Positions 9,953-18,867 of a stretch of DNA of 64,000 nucleotides are shown one piece after another. The position numbers and the translations under genes were made by a program. The stretch covers positions 294,982-358,981 of the forward strand of contig NZ_SMYN01000003.1 of the NCBI RefSeq assembly GCF_004959935.1. Direction: 5' to 3'. This DNA is from Falsirhodobacter xinxiangensis (GTDB lineage: Bacteria; Pseudomonadota; Alphaproteobacteria; Rhodobacterales; Rhodobacteraceae). Positions within the stretch are counted from its first letter, which is position 1. Each line of letters starts with the position of its first letter. The notes beneath the pieces are model-generated. The model saw only the letters and a list, made by a program, of their open reading frames with translations, ran no database searches and had not been told where the DNA came from.

Positions 9953-10369
9953 ATGATGAAACGCCTGACCGTTGCCGTTATCCTGACATGCCTTGCAACC
10001 GGGGCCTTTGCCCAAGATGCCGTGAAGGATCGGCAGCAGGCGATGAAGGGCATCGCCGCCAGCGCCAAGACGCTTGGCGATATGGCCACCGACAAGGCGC
10101 CGTTCGATGCGGCACTGGCGGAACAGGCGCGCGTCACGATGCAGGAAAACGCGGCCCGTATCCCGGCTTTGTTCGAGCCGAACGTGATCGAGGGCGAAAC
10201 CGAGGCGCTGCCCGCGATCTGGGAAAACTGGGACGACTTCGCGGCCAAAGGGGCGGCGCTGGAAAAGGCGGCTGCCGATGCGACCACCGGCAGCCTGTCG
10301 GATGTGCAGACGGCGATGGCACAGATCGGTCCGACCTGCCGCGCCTGCCACACGGATTACCGCGAATAG
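9953..10369 (+). CDS. Cytochrome c, class II (cytochrome c'/c556 type)
   Basis: A 138-residue periplasmic haem protein. The signal peptide (residues 1-20) ends at GAFAQ-D, and the single haem-binding CRACH motif is close to the C-terminus (residues 129-133), the hallmark of the four-helix cytochrome c'/c556 family. These proteins bind NO or take part in electron transfer; which applies here cannot be told. Two ATGs (9953, 9956) follow GGGAGCC; the first is used. Its stop TAG is separated by one base from the stop of the opposite-strand I78 gene. Confidence 0.9.
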   Translation: MMKRLTVAVILTCLATGAFAQDAVKDRQQAMKGIAASAKTLGDMATDKAPFDAALAEQARVTMQENAARIPALFEPNVIEGETEALPAIWENWDDFAAKGAALEKAAADATTGSLSDVQTAMAQIGPTCRACHTDYRE

Positions 10370-10370
10370 G

Positions 10371-10646
10371 TCAGCCGCAGCGCACGGCCGAGATGCGGTT
10401 GCGGGCGTCGATCTCGATGTTCAGGCGCGATGGGTTGTGATCCATCGTGACCGCTGTGTCCGGCGTGATGATCCGGGTGCCGGCAGGAACCGTGACGGCG
10501 GACAGGACGCTGCGCGGCTGGCCGATCAGGGTGGCGTATTGCGTGGTTTGGCAAGTGGGCGCTTCGATCACGGTGGTGGTCGTGCGGGTCGTTTCGCAGG
10601 CCGCAAGGCCCAGCGTGGCGACGGCGATGAGTGCAATGGTTTTCAT
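10371..10646 (-). CDS. I78-family peptidase inhibitor-like lipoprotein
   Basis: A 91-residue lipoprotein with lipobox LAAC at residues 13-16. The mature part matches the potato-inhibitor-like I78 family: LIGQPRS, VPAGTRIITP, TMDHNPSRLNIEID and the terminal ISAVRCG. Family members inhibit serine peptidases, or are assumed to, and are membrane anchored in many alphaproteobacteria. It faces the NYN gene across an 84-base divergent spacer that contains a perfect 18-bp inverted repeat (10698-10715). Confidence 0.88.
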   Translation of the reverse strand: MKTIALIAVATLGLAACETTRTTTTVIEAPTCQTTQYATLIGQPRSVLSAVTVPAGTRIITPDTAVTMDHNPSRLNIEIDARNRISAVRCG

Positions 10647-10697
10647 GAATGGTCCTCCTGTGGATCAGGACGTAGCAGGGTCTTGGCGCTCGGCAAG

Positions 10698-10715
10698 CAT
10701 GACGATAAGGTCATG
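10698..10715. promoter_or_regulatory. Inverted repeat CATGAC-N6-GTCATG in a divergent spacer
   Basis: A perfect 6+6 inverted repeat with a six-base spacer lies 16 bases before the NYN start codon and 51 bases before the I78 start. Position and symmetry suit a repressor operator or a small 5' hairpin; no regulator is encoded beside it, so the role is an inference. Confidence 0.35.
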
Positions 10716-10730
10716 GGAAAAGGACATTCC

Positions 10731-11444
10731 ATGCCCGAGACACGCGCCCCCCGCCTTTGCGTCCTGATCGACGCCGACAACGTCCCCGCCGGCTATGCCG
10801 AAGCCATCTTCGAAGAGATCGCGTCCCTGGGCGAGGCGTCGGTGCGCCGCATCTATGGCGACTGGTCCGCGCTGCGCCTGAAGAACTGGGCCGAGAAGGT
10901 CGCGGCGCTGGGCCTCGTGGCCGATCAGCAGTTCTCGAACACGCGGGGCAAGAACGCATCCGACATCGGGCTGGTGATCGCGGCGATGGATTTTCTGCAT
11001 TCGGGGCTGTTCGACGGCTTCGTTCTGGTCAGCTCGGACAGCGATTTCACGCGGCTGGCGGCGCGGATTCGCGAACAGGGGCTGGACGTTTACGGCATCG
11101 GCGAGAAGAAGACGCCCGAGGCGTTCCGTATGGCCTGCAAGCGCTTCATCTATGTCGAGAACCTGACCGGCAAGGCCGAACCCGAGCCCGAAGCGCCGCC
11201 GCGCCCGGCCAAGGATGCGCCCGCCAACGCGATCCCGCTGATCGCCGCCGCCATGCGTGCGATCGATCCCGAGGGCGAGTGGTATTCGCTGGGCCAGATC
11301 GGGCAATACATCACGCAGGCGAACCCCGATTTCGACACCCGCACCTATGGCAGCGCCAAGCTGTCGGACCTGATCCGCAAGGTCAGCCGGTTCGAGGTGG
11401 TGCTGGGCGATGACGGGCAATTGCTTGCCCGCGATCGGGCCTAG
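10731..11444 (+). CDS. NYN-domain ribonuclease-like protein with OST-HTH/LOTUS domain
   Basis: A 237-residue cytoplasmic protein. Residues 8-140 form a NYN (PIN-like) domain: [24 protein letters not shown] and [13 protein letters not shown] supply the acidic residues of a metal-dependent nuclease site. Residues 160-235 look like an OST-HTH/LOTUS domain ([31 protein letters not shown]), which binds RNA in other proteins. The combination suggests an RNA-directed nuclease in RNA turnover; the substrate is unknown. The start follows AAAAGGA. Its TAG stop shares the tetranucleotide CTAG with the dapE stop on the other strand. Confidence 0.87.
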   Translation: MPETRAPRLCVLIDADNVPAGYAEAIFEEIASLGEASVRRIYGDWSALRLKNWAEKVAALGLVADQQFSNTRGKNASDIGLVIAAMDFLHSGLFDGFVLVSSDSDFTRLAARIREQGLDVYGIGEKKTPEAFRMACKRFIYVENLTGKAEPEPEAPPRPAKDAPANAIPLIAAAMRAIDPEGEWYSLGQIGQYITQANPDFDTRTYGSAKLSDLIRKVSRFEVVLGDDGQLLARDRA

Positions 11445-12577
11445 GCGAAGTAGTCGGTCAGGATGCGGGTGTAGATGCGTTTGAGCGTGTGGATGTCCTC
11501 CACCCGCACGCGTTCGTCAACGCCGTGCATCCGGTGGCCGACAAGGCCGAACTCCACCACCGGGCAGTGATCCTTGACGAACCGCGCATCCGAGGTGCCG
11601 CCCGAAGTCGACAGCTCTGGCTTGCGTCCGGTTTCGGCCTGCACCGCATCCGCGATCAGGTTCGACAGATCGCCGGGCGGGGTCAGGAAGCTTTCGCCGC
11701 TGATCTTGGTCGCAAGCTCGATCTGCACGCCGGTCTCGGCCGCGATGGCATCCGCCTCGGCCCGAAGCTGGGCAATCAGGCTCTCGCCGGTGTGGATGTC
11801 GTTGAAGCGGATGTTCACCGTCGCCCGCGCCTCGGCCGGGATGACGTTGGTGGCCGGGTTGCCGACATCGAAGGTGACGGTGGCCAAGGACGATGCGTCG
11901 AAATGATCGTTCCCCTGATCCAGCGGCACCTCCTCCAACCGCGCGATCAGGCGGGCGAGGGCGGCGACGGGGTTCTTGGCACGGTGCGGATAGGCGGCAT
12001 GGCCCTGCACCCCGCGGGCGGTGAAGCGGATGTTGACCGATCCGCGACGCCCGATCTTCATCATGTCGCCCATGTTTTCAGGGCAGGTCGGCTCGCCCAC
12101 GAGGCAGACGTCCATCTTTTCGCCCGCCTCCGCCATCCAGTCCAGCAGGGCGCGGGTGCCGTGGTCGGCATCGGCTTCCTCGTCGCCGGTGATGGCCAGA
12201 AGGATCGCACAGTCGGGTTTGGTGGCGACGAAATCCACAGCTGCCGCGACGAAGGCCGCGACGCCGGATTTCATGTCGGTCGATCCGCGACCATAGAGCC
12301 AGCCATCCTCGATCACCGCGCCGAAGGGGTCATGCGTCCATGCGGCGACGTCGCCCACGGGAACGACATCGGTATGACCGTTGAAGCCGAAGCTGCGGTT
12401 CGCGCCCTTGCGGCCCCAGCGGGCGAACAGGTTGGAAATTCCGCCCCGGTCCACGCGGGTGCAGTCGAAGCCCGCAGCGGTCAGCACGGATTCCAGCAGG
12501 ACCAGCGCGCCCCCTTCGGCGGGGGTGACCGACGGGCAGCGGACCAGATCGGCGGTGAGGCGAACGGGATCAGTCAT
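11441..12577 (-). CDS. dapE: Succinyl-diaminopimelate desuccinylase
   Basis: Zinc peptidase-family enzyme that removes succinate from N-succinyl-LL-2,6-diaminopimelate, giving LL-DAP for lysine and peptidoglycan. The 378-residue length is typical. Motifs include [12 protein letters not shown] (metal-binding His/Asp near 68), [12 protein letters not shown] (catalytic Glu near 132), CLVGEPTC and the C-terminal [10 protein letters not shown]. It is the last gene of a minus-strand run dapD-glsB-DUF421-unknown-dapE (14724 to 11441); its ATG overlaps the preceding stop by 8 bases. Its stop shares CTAG with the NYN gene. Confidence 0.96.
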   Translation of the reverse strand: MTDPVRLTADLVRCPSVTPAEGGALVLLESVLTAAGFDCTRVDRGGISNLFARWGRKGANRSFGFNGHTDVVPVGDVAAWTHDPFGAVIEDGWLYGRGSTDMKSGVAAFVAAAVDFVATKPDCAILLAITGDEEADADHGTRALLDWMAEAGEKMDVCLVGEPTCPENMGDMMKIGRRGSVNIRFTARGVQGHAAYPHRAKNPVAALARLIARLEEVPLDQGNDHFDASSLATVTFDVGNPATNVIPAEARATVNIRFNDIHTGESLIAQLRAEADAIAAETGVQIELATKISGESFLTPPGDLSNLIADAVQAETGRKPELSTSGGTSDARFVKDHCPVVEFGLVGHRMHGVDERVRVEDIHTLKRIYTRILTDYFA

Positions 12578-12890
12578 AGAACGGCGTCATTTGTGCAACG
12601 ACGACCGAGTTTTCGGCCAATGCGCGGTCCATCAGGGCGCGTTCCTCCTCATCGATCTCCTCGCCATTCTTCAGGCGTTCGTCCAGCGTGCCGTAGCCGG
12701 ACACGTCCAGCGGGGCGAGGTCGGCCTGTTTCAGGATCGCCACCGTTTCGCGCACCGCTTCGGCCTCGTCCACGCCCGAGGCGTAGCAGATCAGGGCCGC
12801 ACCCGTCGCCTTGGGCGGCAGGCCGTCGTTTTCCTTGCGGCCCACCTCGATCACGAGGGTAAAGACCTGTTGTGGGCGTTTTTCGGTCAT
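12570..12890 (-). CDS. Conserved small protein between DUF421 and dapE
   Basis: A 106-residue acidic cytoplasmic protein of unknown function. It has a beta-strand start ([12 protein letters not shown]), a helix with [14 protein letters not shown], and a strongly acidic segment ([10 protein letters not shown]) before a terminal [11 protein letters not shown]. The compact alpha/beta pattern could be ferredoxin-like, but I do not recognise a family. The start at 12890 gives the natural N-terminus (MTEKRPQQ). It overlaps the dapE start by 8 bases, so the two are translationally coupled. Confidence 0.7.
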   Translation of the reverse strand: MTEKRPQQVFTLVIEVGRKENDGLPPKATGAALICYASGVDEAEAVRETVAILKQADLAPLDVSGYGTLDERLKNGEEIDEEERALMDRALAENSVVVAQMTPFYD

Positions 12891-12933
12891 GGCGCGTCCC
12901 CTTTGCCCCCGTGATTGGCAGGTCGGCGCGGGC

Positions 12934-13593
12934 TTAGCAAGTCTTGGCGCCTGTCTGGCGGTCTTCGCCGCATTCGGGGCAGGGGGCGGGCGGATCCAGC
13001 AGACCGCAGTTGATACAGCAGGCTTGCTCGCCAGCGGCAGGGGGGGGCGGGCCAAGCTCGGGTGGCGGCACCAGCGGCAGGCCGATGCCGGGGCCGTCCC
13101 TGAACACCGAAAGCCCGCCCGTCGCCTCCAGGTAGGCGTGGCTGACCTCGCCCAGATTGCGCACGCCCTGACGGCGCAGCATCTCCATCACCTCGTATGC
13201 GCCCATCCCGCGGGCGCTGAGGCCATGCATGGACATGCGGCCGTCGCGGACCATCTCGGTCGGTTTGCCATCGACGAAGTTCTTGACCGGCCCCCATCTG
13301 CGGATCGCCATGTCGATGGCCTTGTCGATGAACACGACCAACGTGATGACCAGCATCGCATGCAGCAAGGGCACGTCGGCATAGAACATCGCGTCCCCGA
13401 CGGCAGAACCGAGCGCGATGACCAGAAGAAATTCGACAACGGAAAGTTGCGCGATGGACCGGCCCCCGATCCAGCGCAGCAGCACCAGCGTATAGATATA
13501 GATGACCCCGGTGCGGAAAAGAATTTCGGCGAGGAACCACGGAGGCTCCTCGCCGAAGGCGATCCTTGCCCAGTCGAAGGGCTGGACGTCCAT
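12934..13593 (-). CDS. DUF421/YetF-type membrane protein with Cys-rich C-terminal tail
   Basis: A 219-residue inner-membrane protein of the DUF421 (YetF) family. Residues 20-100 contain three membrane helices with LLRWIGGRSIAQLSVVEFLL and a DAMFYADVPLLHA loop. The following soluble DUF421 domain carries VRDGRMS and the helix MGAYEVMEMLRRQGV. Unusually, residues 185-219 add a Pro-rich linker and two CxxC knuckles (CINCG, CPECG), which resemble a small zinc ribbon. The function of DUF421 is unknown. The start codon directly follows the glsB stop (TAA-ATG), so it is coupled to glsB. Confidence 0.85.
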   Translation of the reverse strand: MDVQPFDWARIAFGEEPPWFLAEILFRTGVIYIYTLVLLRWIGGRSIAQLSVVEFLLVIALGSAVGDAMFYADVPLLHAMLVITLVVFIDKAIDMAIRRWGPVKNFVDGKPTEMVRDGRMSMHGLSARGMGAYEVMEMLRRQGVRNLGEVSHAYLEATGGLSVFRDGPGIGLPLVPPPELGPPPPAAGEQACCINCGLLDPPAPCPECGEDRQTGAKTC

Positions 13594-13842
13594 TTACCGG
13601 CGCAGGGCGCGGCCCAGCCCGATCAGGATGCAGGCGCCCAGCACGCCCACTGCCAACTGGCCCAGCCAGCCGCCCAGCGTCGCACCCATGAGCGTGACCA
13701 GCAGGAAGTTCATGATGACCGCGCCAAGGATGCCGAGGATGATGTTCATCAGCAGCCCATGGTCGGACTTCATCAGCTTTTCCGCGATCCAGCCCGCAAG
13801 CGCACCGACGATGATTGCGGCAATCCAGCCAAGACCTTGCAT
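13594..13842 (-). CDS. GlsB/YeaQ/YmgE-family stress-response membrane protein
   Basis: An 82-residue, very hydrophobic inner-membrane protein with three glycine-rich helices (GWIAAIIVGALAGWIAEKL, GLLMNIILGILGAVI, LGACILIGLG). This is the transglycosylase-associated protein family (GlsB/YeaQ), often induced by general stress; the molecular role is not established. The start at 13842 is supported by AAGGGG seven to twelve bases upstream. That purine stretch lies in the 3' arm of a strong hairpin (13850-13885), so access to it may be regulated. It lies between dapD and the DUF421 gene. Confidence 0.88.
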   Translation of the reverse strand: MQGLGWIAAIIVGALAGWIAEKLMKSDHGLLMNIILGILGAVIMNFLLVTLMGATLGGWLGQLAVGVLGACILIGLGRALRR

Positions 13843-13849
13843 TTCATAA

Positions 13850-13885
13850 CCCCTTGCATTGGTTCTTGGCTGCCAACGCAAGGGG
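13850..13885 (-). promoter_or_regulatory. Hairpin that buries the glsB ribosome binding site
   Basis: Between dapD and glsB the minus strand can fold 12 bp (8 bp GC-rich outer stem, one mismatch, 4 bp inner stem) around a 10-base loop. The outer 3' arm is GCAAGGGG, which contains the glsB Shine-Dalgarno. No T-tract follows, so a translational switch or RNA-stability element is more likely than termination. Confidence 0.5.
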
Positions 13886-13902
13886 ATACGGCAAGGTTCC
13901 GC

Positions 13903-14724
13903 TCAGTCGCGCAGAAGTTCGTTGATCGAGGTTTTGGAGCGCGTCTTGGCGTCGACCTTCTTGACGATCACCGCGCAGTAGAGGTGGACGCCGTTCTTGG
14001 AGGGCAGCGAGCCGGAGACGACGACCGATCCGGCCGGAACCTCGCCATAGCTGACCTCGCCGGTTTCGCGGTCGAAGATCTTGGTCGATTGGCCCAGATA
14101 GACGCCCATGCCAAGGACCGAGCCTTCGCGGACGATCACGCCCTCGACCACCTCGGACCGGGCGCCGATGAAGCAGTTGTCCTCGATGATCGTCGGGCCG
14201 GCCTGCATGGGTTCAAGCACGCCGCCGATGCCGACGCCGCCCGACAGGTGGACGTTCTTGCCGATCTGCGCGCAGGAGCCGACGGTCGCCCAGGTGTCGA
14301 CCATCGTGCCTTCATCCACGAAGGCACCAAGGTTCACGAAGGACGGCATCAGCACCACGCCCTTGGCGATGAAGGCCGACCGGCGCACGACGCAGTTGGG
14401 AACGGCGCGGAAGCCTGCGGTTTTCCATTCCGCCTCGCCCCAATTCAGGAACTTGCTGTCCACCTTGTCCCACCAGGTGCCGCCCTGCGGGCCGCCGGTC
14501 TGGATTTCCATGTCCTTCAGGCGGAAGCCCAGCAGCACCGCCTTCTTGGCCCACTGGTTTACATGCCAGTCATTGCCGCGTTTTTCGGCCACGCGCAGGG
14601 TGCCGCCGTCCAGTGCGTTCAGGGTCGCCTCGATGGCGTCGCGCGCCTCGCCGCGGGTGGCGGGGGTGATGGTGTCGCGGGCGTCCCACGCGGCTTCGAT
14701 GGCGGTTTCCAGAGCGGCGGTCAT
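13903..14724 (-). CDS. dapD: Tetrahydrodipicolinate N-succinyltransferase
   Basis: Transfers succinate from succinyl-CoA to tetrahydrodipicolinate in the succinylase branch of DAP/lysine synthesis. The 273-residue protein has the usual helical N-terminus (residues 1-95) and a left-handed beta-helix built from hexapeptide repeats in the middle ([49 protein letters not shown]). A C-terminal strand region follows and ends [10 protein letters not shown]. It is first in the minus-strand run that ends with dapE. The 69-base spacer to the divergent LOG gene should contain both promoters. Confidence 0.97.
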   Translation of the reverse strand: MTAALETAIEAAWDARDTITPATRGEARDAIEATLNALDGGTLRVAEKRGNDWHVNQWAKKAVLLGFRLKDMEIQTGGPQGGTWWDKVDSKFLNWGEAEWKTAGFRAVPNCVVRRSAFIAKGVVLMPSFVNLGAFVDEGTMVDTWATVGSCAQIGKNVHLSGGVGIGGVLEPMQAGPTIIEDNCFIGARSEVVEGVIVREGSVLGMGVYLGQSTKIFDRETGEVSYGEVPAGSVVVSGSLPSKNGVHLYCAVIVKKVDAKTRSKTSINELLRD

Positions 14725-14793
14725 GGTGGCATCCCTTTCCTTGTGCTGCCAACGCCTATAAACCCTGCCCCAAGGCCCTGCAACGAGGACAAG

Positions 14794-15633
14794 ATGACCG
14801 ACGAAAGCCGGAACCAGCCCCTTCGCGATTCCACCGAGGATGTCCGCAGCGCCGAACGGGTGCCGGATACGCCGCAAAGCCGGTCCCCGGCCTATCGGCT
14901 GGCCTTCACCGATACCGACTTCTTGCAGCGCGAAGAACTGCGCCCGGTCCGGTTGCAGCTGGAACTGCTGAAGCCGCAGCTGATCCTGGACGAGAAGGGC
15001 ATCGACAGCACCATTGTGCTGTTCGGCGGCGCGCGCATTCCCGATCCCGAACACAAGGCGCGGGCGCGGACCCCGGCGCTGGCCGAGTTGTCGCATTTCT
15101 ATGAGGAGGCGCGGCGCTTTGCCTATCTGATGACGCGGCGGTCCATCGACAGCTATGGCCGCGAGGATGTCATCTGCACCGGCGGCGGTCCGGGCGTGAT
15201 GGAGGCAGGCAATCGCGGCGCGATGGATGCGGGCGGGCACTCGGTGGGGCTGAACATCGTGCTGCCGTTCGAACAGGCGCCGAACGCCTATGTGACGCCG
15301 GACCTGTCGTTCAACTTCCACTATTTCGCGATCCGCAAGATGCATTTCCTGATGCGGGCCAAGGCGGTCTGCGTCTTCCCCGGCGGCTTCGGCACGCTGG
15401 ACGAGATGTTCGAGGCGCTGACCCTGATCCAGACCCGCCGCATGTCGCGCATCCCGTTCGTTCTGTTCGGGCGGGCATTCTGGGAAAAGATCATCAACTG
15501 GCAGGCGCTGGAAGACTCCGGCACGATCAGCCCCGAGGATCTGGAGCTGTTCCAGTTCGTGGAAACCGCCGAGGAGGCGATCGCCGCCATCGACGCCTGG
15601 GTGAAACCGCCGCTTGGGCCGCTGGTCCGCTAA
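14794..15633 (+). CDS. LOG-family/TIGR00730 nucleotide ribosylhydrolase-like protein
   Basis: A 279-residue cytosolic protein with the Rossmann-like LOG (lysine decarboxylase-like) fold. Key motifs are [25 protein letters not shown] and [14 protein letters not shown]; the last contains the PGGxGTxxE signature of the nucleotide 5'-monophosphate phosphoribohydrolases. Relatives (PpnN, plant LOG) cleave AMP or cytokinin nucleotides. The first 65 residues are a charged extension seen in long alphaproteobacterial members. The ATG follows ACGAGGAC. The last four bases (CTAA) also encode the stop of the YcaQ gene on the other strand. Confidence 0.88.
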   Translation: MTDESRNQPLRDSTEDVRSAERVPDTPQSRSPAYRLAFTDTDFLQREELRPVRLQLELLKPQLILDEKGIDSTIVLFGGARIPDPEHKARARTPALAELSHFYEEARRFAYLMTRRSIDSYGREDVICTGGGPGVMEAGNRGAMDAGGHSVGLNIVLPFEQAPNAYVTPDLSFNFHYFAIRKMHFLMRAKAVCVFPGGFGTLDEMFEALTLIQTRRMSRIPFVLFGRAFWEKIINWQALEDSGTISPEDLELFQFVETAEEAIAAIDAWVKPPLGPLVR

Positions 15634-16760
15634 CGCAGCCAGTCCGGCGCGAAGGTCATGCCCGTCGCGCCGACATTGCGGGCGATGCGGGCCAGTTCCG
15701 CCTCCAGCCGCGCGAGCCGCAGCTTGCCCATGCGAATGCCGGCTTCGGGCCAGAAGGCGCGGATGTTCAGCGTGCCCTGCCGCTTCATGTCGATGCGGCC
15801 GATGATCTCCGCCCCTTCCAACACGGGGAAGACGTAATATCCGTATTGGCGCTTCGCCTCGGGCACGAAGACCTCGATGCGATAGCGGAAGCCGAACAAC
15901 CGCTCGGCCCGGCCCCGGTCGCGCAGGGCAGGGTCGAACGGGGACAGGATGCGGATGCGGCTGGGTGGATCGGGCGCGTCCAGCGGGCCGCGGGTATAGT
16001 GGCGGCGCAGGGTGCCATCGGCGGATTCGATGCGGGTTTCCGCGATCTCGCCCCGGTGCAGTGCGGCGCGGCACCAGTCGGCGGCCTGGCTGGGGGTGAC
16101 GGCGCGCCAATAGGCTGCGATCTCGCCACTGGTCGCGAACCCCAGACGGTCCAGCGCGGAATTGCAGGCCCAGTCCAGCGTGTCCTGCGCCGTCGTGGTG
16201 GCGGACAGAAACGGCTCGGGGATCACGCGTTCGGTCAGGTCATAGATCTTCTGGAACCCCTGCCGCCCCTTGATCGACAGATGTCCCGTGCGCCACAGCC
16301 ATTCCAGCGCGGTTTTCGACGGATGCCAGTTCCACCAGCCGCCGGAATTCTTCGGCTCCTCGCCGCCCATATCGGCGGCCATGACGGGGCCGTGTTCGGC
16401 GATATGGGCCAGCGTTTCGTCCAGCAGCGCCTGCGAAAGGTCCTGCCATCTGTCGCGCTTCCGCTCGGCGGCGGCAAAACGGTGCTTCCAGTGCGGGAAC
16501 AGGTGGATCGGCAGGACAGAGGCGTCATGCGTCCAATGTTCGAACAAACCGCCTCTGGCATAGAGCTTGCCCAGATCGTCCGGCTTGTATCCGGGGCGGC
16601 GGGCCGACAGGATCATGTGATGCGCGCGTTCGACCGTGTTGATGCTGTCCAGCTGGACGAAGCCGATGCGGTCTATCAGCTCCGCCAGCGGCTCCGTCGG
16701 GTTCCGGGTCAGCGCGTGACGGTCAAGGAAGATGCGGCGTGCGGTCGCGTTGGGGATCAT
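15630..16760 (-). CDS. ycaQ: YcaQ/AlkX-type interstrand-crosslink DNA glycosylase
   Basis: A 376-residue protein of the winged-helix HTH_42/AlkZ-like family, whose E. coli member YcaQ unhooks DNA interstrand crosslinks. The catalytic signature expected for the YcaQ branch, Q-hydrophobic-D, is seen as VQLDSIN at residues 35-41, followed by the conserved ERAHH. Further family features are [10 protein letters not shown], the [25 protein letters not shown] block around residue 290, and YVFPVLEG. The start at 16760 shares its A with the stop of the DUF2945 gene (TGATG). The stop shares CTAA with the LOG gene. Confidence 0.9.
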   Translation of the reverse strand: MIPNATARRIFLDRHALTRNPTEPLAELIDRIGFVQLDSINTVERAHHMILSARRPGYKPDDLGKLYARGGLFEHWTHDASVLPIHLFPHWKHRFAAAERKRDRWQDLSQALLDETLAHIAEHGPVMAADMGGEEPKNSGGWWNWHPSKTALEWLWRTGHLSIKGRQGFQKIYDLTERVIPEPFLSATTTAQDTLDWACNSALDRLGFATSGEIAAYWRAVTPSQAADWCRAALHRGEIAETRIESADGTLRRHYTRGPLDAPDPPSRIRILSPFDPALRDRGRAERLFGFRYRIEVFVPEAKRQYGYYVFPVLEGAEIIGRIDMKRQGTLNIRAFWPEAGIRMGKLRLARLEAELARIARNVGATGMTFAPDWLR

Positions 16761-16975
16761 CAGCCCTTGGACAGTTCGGATTCCAGCTTCAGCACCTTGC
16801 CGCCATCCTCTTGCTTCAGCAAGTAGGCGGGCTTTTCGCGGCTGCCTTTGCGGGTGATCTTGCGGCCCTTGATCGTGCGGCTGACCTTGCGGGCAAAGAC
16901 CTCCTCCACCGACCCTTTGGCGGTGGAGCTGCCCCATTTCCAGTGAACCTTGTCGCCTTTGGAAAACTTGCCCAT
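16760..16975 (-). CDS. DUF2945 (TUDOR-like) small protein
   Basis: A 71-residue basic protein matching the DUF2945/hypervirulence-associated TUDOR domain family: FSKGDKVHWKWGSS, GSVEEVF and YLLKQEDGGKVLKLESELSK. The fold is a small beta barrel; function is unknown. It is translated just before the YcaQ-type glycosylase with a one-base TGATG overlap, so the two proteins are probably made together and this one may bind DNA or assist repair. That link is inference from position only. Confidence 0.85.
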   Translation of the reverse strand: MGKFSKGDKVHWKWGSSTAKGSVEEVFARKVSRTIKGRKITRKGSREKPAYLLKQEDGGKVLKLESELSKG

Positions 16976-17009
16976 GCCGCGTGAACGGGGCAGGGGCGCA
17001 AAGGTTCCC

Positions 17010-18188
17010 TTATGCGCCGGTTTCCGCGGCGATCTGGGCGCGGGATTTGCGCTCGCGCTCGGTCGCGGATTTCAGCTGGCCGCAGGCGGCCATGATGTCT
17101 TCGCCGCGCGGTTTGCGGATCGGCGAGGCATAGCCCGCGTGATAGATGATGTCCGCGAACTTCTCGATCCGCTCCCAATCCGAGCGTTGATAGGCGCTGC
17201 CCGGCCATTCGTTGAACGGGATCAGGTTGATCTTGGCGGGAATGCCCTGGATCAGCTTCACCAGGCGTTTCGCGTCGGCATCCGTGTCGTTCACATCCTT
17301 CAGCATCACGTATTCGAAGGTGATGCGTTCGGAGTTCGACAGTTTCGGATAATCGCGCAGCGCGTCCAGCAGTGCCTTGATGTTCCATTTCTTGTTGATC
17401 GGAACCAGCTTGTCGCGCACTTCGTCGGTGGTGGCGTGGAACGACACGGCCAGAAGACAGCCGATTTCTTCCGCCGTCTTGGCGATTTCCGGCACGACGC
17501 CGGATGTTGACAGGGTGATGCGGCGGCGGGACAGCGACAGCCCCTCGCCATCCATCACGACCTTCATCGCGTCGCGGACGTTGTCGAAATTGTAGAGCGG
17601 CTCGCCCATGCCCATCAGCACGATGTTCGACACAAGGCGCTGTTCGTCCTTGGGCGCGCCCATGACCGGCCATTCGCCCAGATCGTCGCGGGCCAGCATC
17701 AACTGGCCGACGATTTCCCCGGCGGTCAGGTTGCGGACCAGCTTCTGCGTGCCGGTGTGGCAGAAGGAACAGGTCAGCGTGCAACCCACCTGCGAGGACA
17801 CGCAAAGCGTGCCGCGCCCTTCTTCGGGGATGTAGACGGTTTCGACCTCGTGCCCGCCGGCGATGCGGACCAGATATTTGCGGGTGCCGTCTTCGGAAAT
17901 CTGGCGGTTCACGACCTCGGGGATCGTCACCTCGAAATGTTCTGCCAGTTTCGCGCGATAGTCTTTGGCAAGGTTGGTCATCTGCGCGAAATCGCGCACG
18001 CCCCAGTGATAGATCCACTGCCACACCTGCCCGACGCGCATCTTGGCCTGACGGTCGGGCGTGCCGATTTCCACCAGCGCGGCGTGAAGCTGCGGGCGGG
18101 TCAGACCGACGATGTTGCGCTTGGCCCCTTCCGGCAGCTTGCGCGGAATGGTCAGCACGTCTTGCGTGATGGGGGCTGTGGCGTTCAT
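17010..18188 (-). CDS. rlmN: Dual-specificity RNA methyltransferase RlmN
   Basis: Radical-SAM enzyme that methylates C2 of adenosine 2503 in 23S rRNA and A37 in some tRNAs. The 392-residue protein has the radical SAM cluster motif CTLTCSFC near residue 125, SSQVGC just before it, [27 protein letters not shown] and [10 protein letters not shown]-terminal AACGQL supplies the methyl-carrying Cys. The start [10 protein letters not shown] is chosen over an in-frame codon 27 bases upstream because it matches the usual alphaproteobacterial N-terminus. Transcribed alone; the ialB terminator lies upstream. Confidence 0.96.
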   Translation of the reverse strand: MNATAPITQDVLTIPRKLPEGAKRNIVGLTRPQLHAALVEIGTPDRQAKMRVGQVWQWIYHWGVRDFAQMTNLAKDYRAKLAEHFEVTIPEVVNRQISEDGTRKYLVRIAGGHEVETVYIPEEGRGTLCVSSQVGCTLTCSFCHTGTQKLVRNLTAGEIVGQLMLARDDLGEWPVMGAPKDEQRLVSNIVLMGMGEPLYNFDNVRDAMKVVMDGEGLSLSRRRITLSTSGVVPEIAKTAEEIGCLLAVSFHATTDEVRDKLVPINKKWNIKALLDALRDYPKLSNSERITFEYVMLKDVNDTDADAKRLVKLIQGIPAKINLIPFNEWPGSAYQRSDWERIEKFADIIYHAGYASPIRKPRGEDIMAACGQLKSATERERKSRAQIAAETGA

Positions 18189-18241
18189 GGCGAATCCTTG
18201 GCTGAAGGCAGGCATATAAGCGATCCGGCCGGAAATTTAAA

Positions 18242-18278
18242 TGCAAAAGCGCCCCGGACGGTGCCGGGGCGCCTTGCA
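18242..18278 (-). terminator. Rho-independent terminator of the ialB gene
   Basis: A 9-bp GC stem (GCGCCCCGG/CCGGGGCGC) around a six-base loop, followed on the minus strand by TTTTGCA. TGCAA/TTGCA flanks extend the stem. It lies 14 bases after the ialB stop and directly before rlmN. Confidence 0.85.
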
Positions 18279-18291
18279 CATGCCGCATGGC

Positions 18292-18807
18292 TTACTTGCA
18301 GCGGTTCTCGGCCTCGGTCATGGCGGCGGTGAAGCCCATGAGCGAGAAAGTGTCCACCGTCTGCGTGCCGCGCGCCGAACGTGCGGTCAGGATGGCATTC
18401 GATCCGCGGCGCATGGACGCGAGGATCGCCGCATCGTCGCCCGCGCTGGACGGCCAGGCCCATTCGCCATCGGTCATCAGGTTATAGCTGTTCGAATCGA
18501 TCTTCATCTCGACCGTCGATCCGGGCGCGAAGGGATAGCCGCCGGTGAACGAAATCTCGCCCGCCGCACCCGCGCCGGGACGGAAGGTGACGAACAGCAG
18601 GATGTCGGAGCGCTGCACCTCGGCCGGTTGGCCGTCGCGGGTGTTCACGGTGTTCTTGGGGCTGGAAACGCCCCAGCATTCCTTGCTGGGCTGGTTTTCG
18701 GTGAAAACGCTCCAGTCGGTCTTGGTCGCCACGCGGTTGGTCGATTCCTGCGCGAATGCGCCGGTCGCGGCAAGGGCAAGCATGGCGCCGCCGATCAGGG
18801 ATTTCAT
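18292..18807 (-). CDS. Invasion-associated locus B (IalB) family exported protein
   Basis: A 171-residue periplasmic protein with signal peptide (cleavage near GAFAQ-E) and the IalB family pattern: WSVFTE near the mature start, KECWGVSSPK, LFVTFRPG, VSFTGGYPF-type strand, ILASMRRG and the sequence SLMGFTAAM before the final RCK. IalB was named from Bartonella erythrocyte invasion, but free-living alphaproteobacteria carry many copies with unknown roles. It is divergent from DUF2794 across 157 bases and ends at a strong terminator. Confidence 0.88.
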   Translation of the reverse strand: MKSLIGGAMLALAATGAFAQESTNRVATKTDWSVFTENQPSKECWGVSSPKNTVNTRDGQPAEVQRSDILLFVTFRPGAGAAGEISFTGGYPFAPGSTVEMKIDSNSYNLMTDGEWAWPSSAGDDAAILASMRRGSNAILTARSARGTQTVDTFSLMGFTAAMTEAENRCK

Positions 18808-18867
18808 GTCCAGCCTCCGGTTCGGGCCGCTTGTCGGGCCTGTTTCTCTGGTGGTTCTTAACGTGAA

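Noticed and set aside
12811..14793. Plus-strand open frame leading into the LOG gene
   Set aside because: The part before 14794 is antisense to GlsB, DUF421 and DapD; the ATG at 14794 with ACGAGGAC upstream is the natural start.
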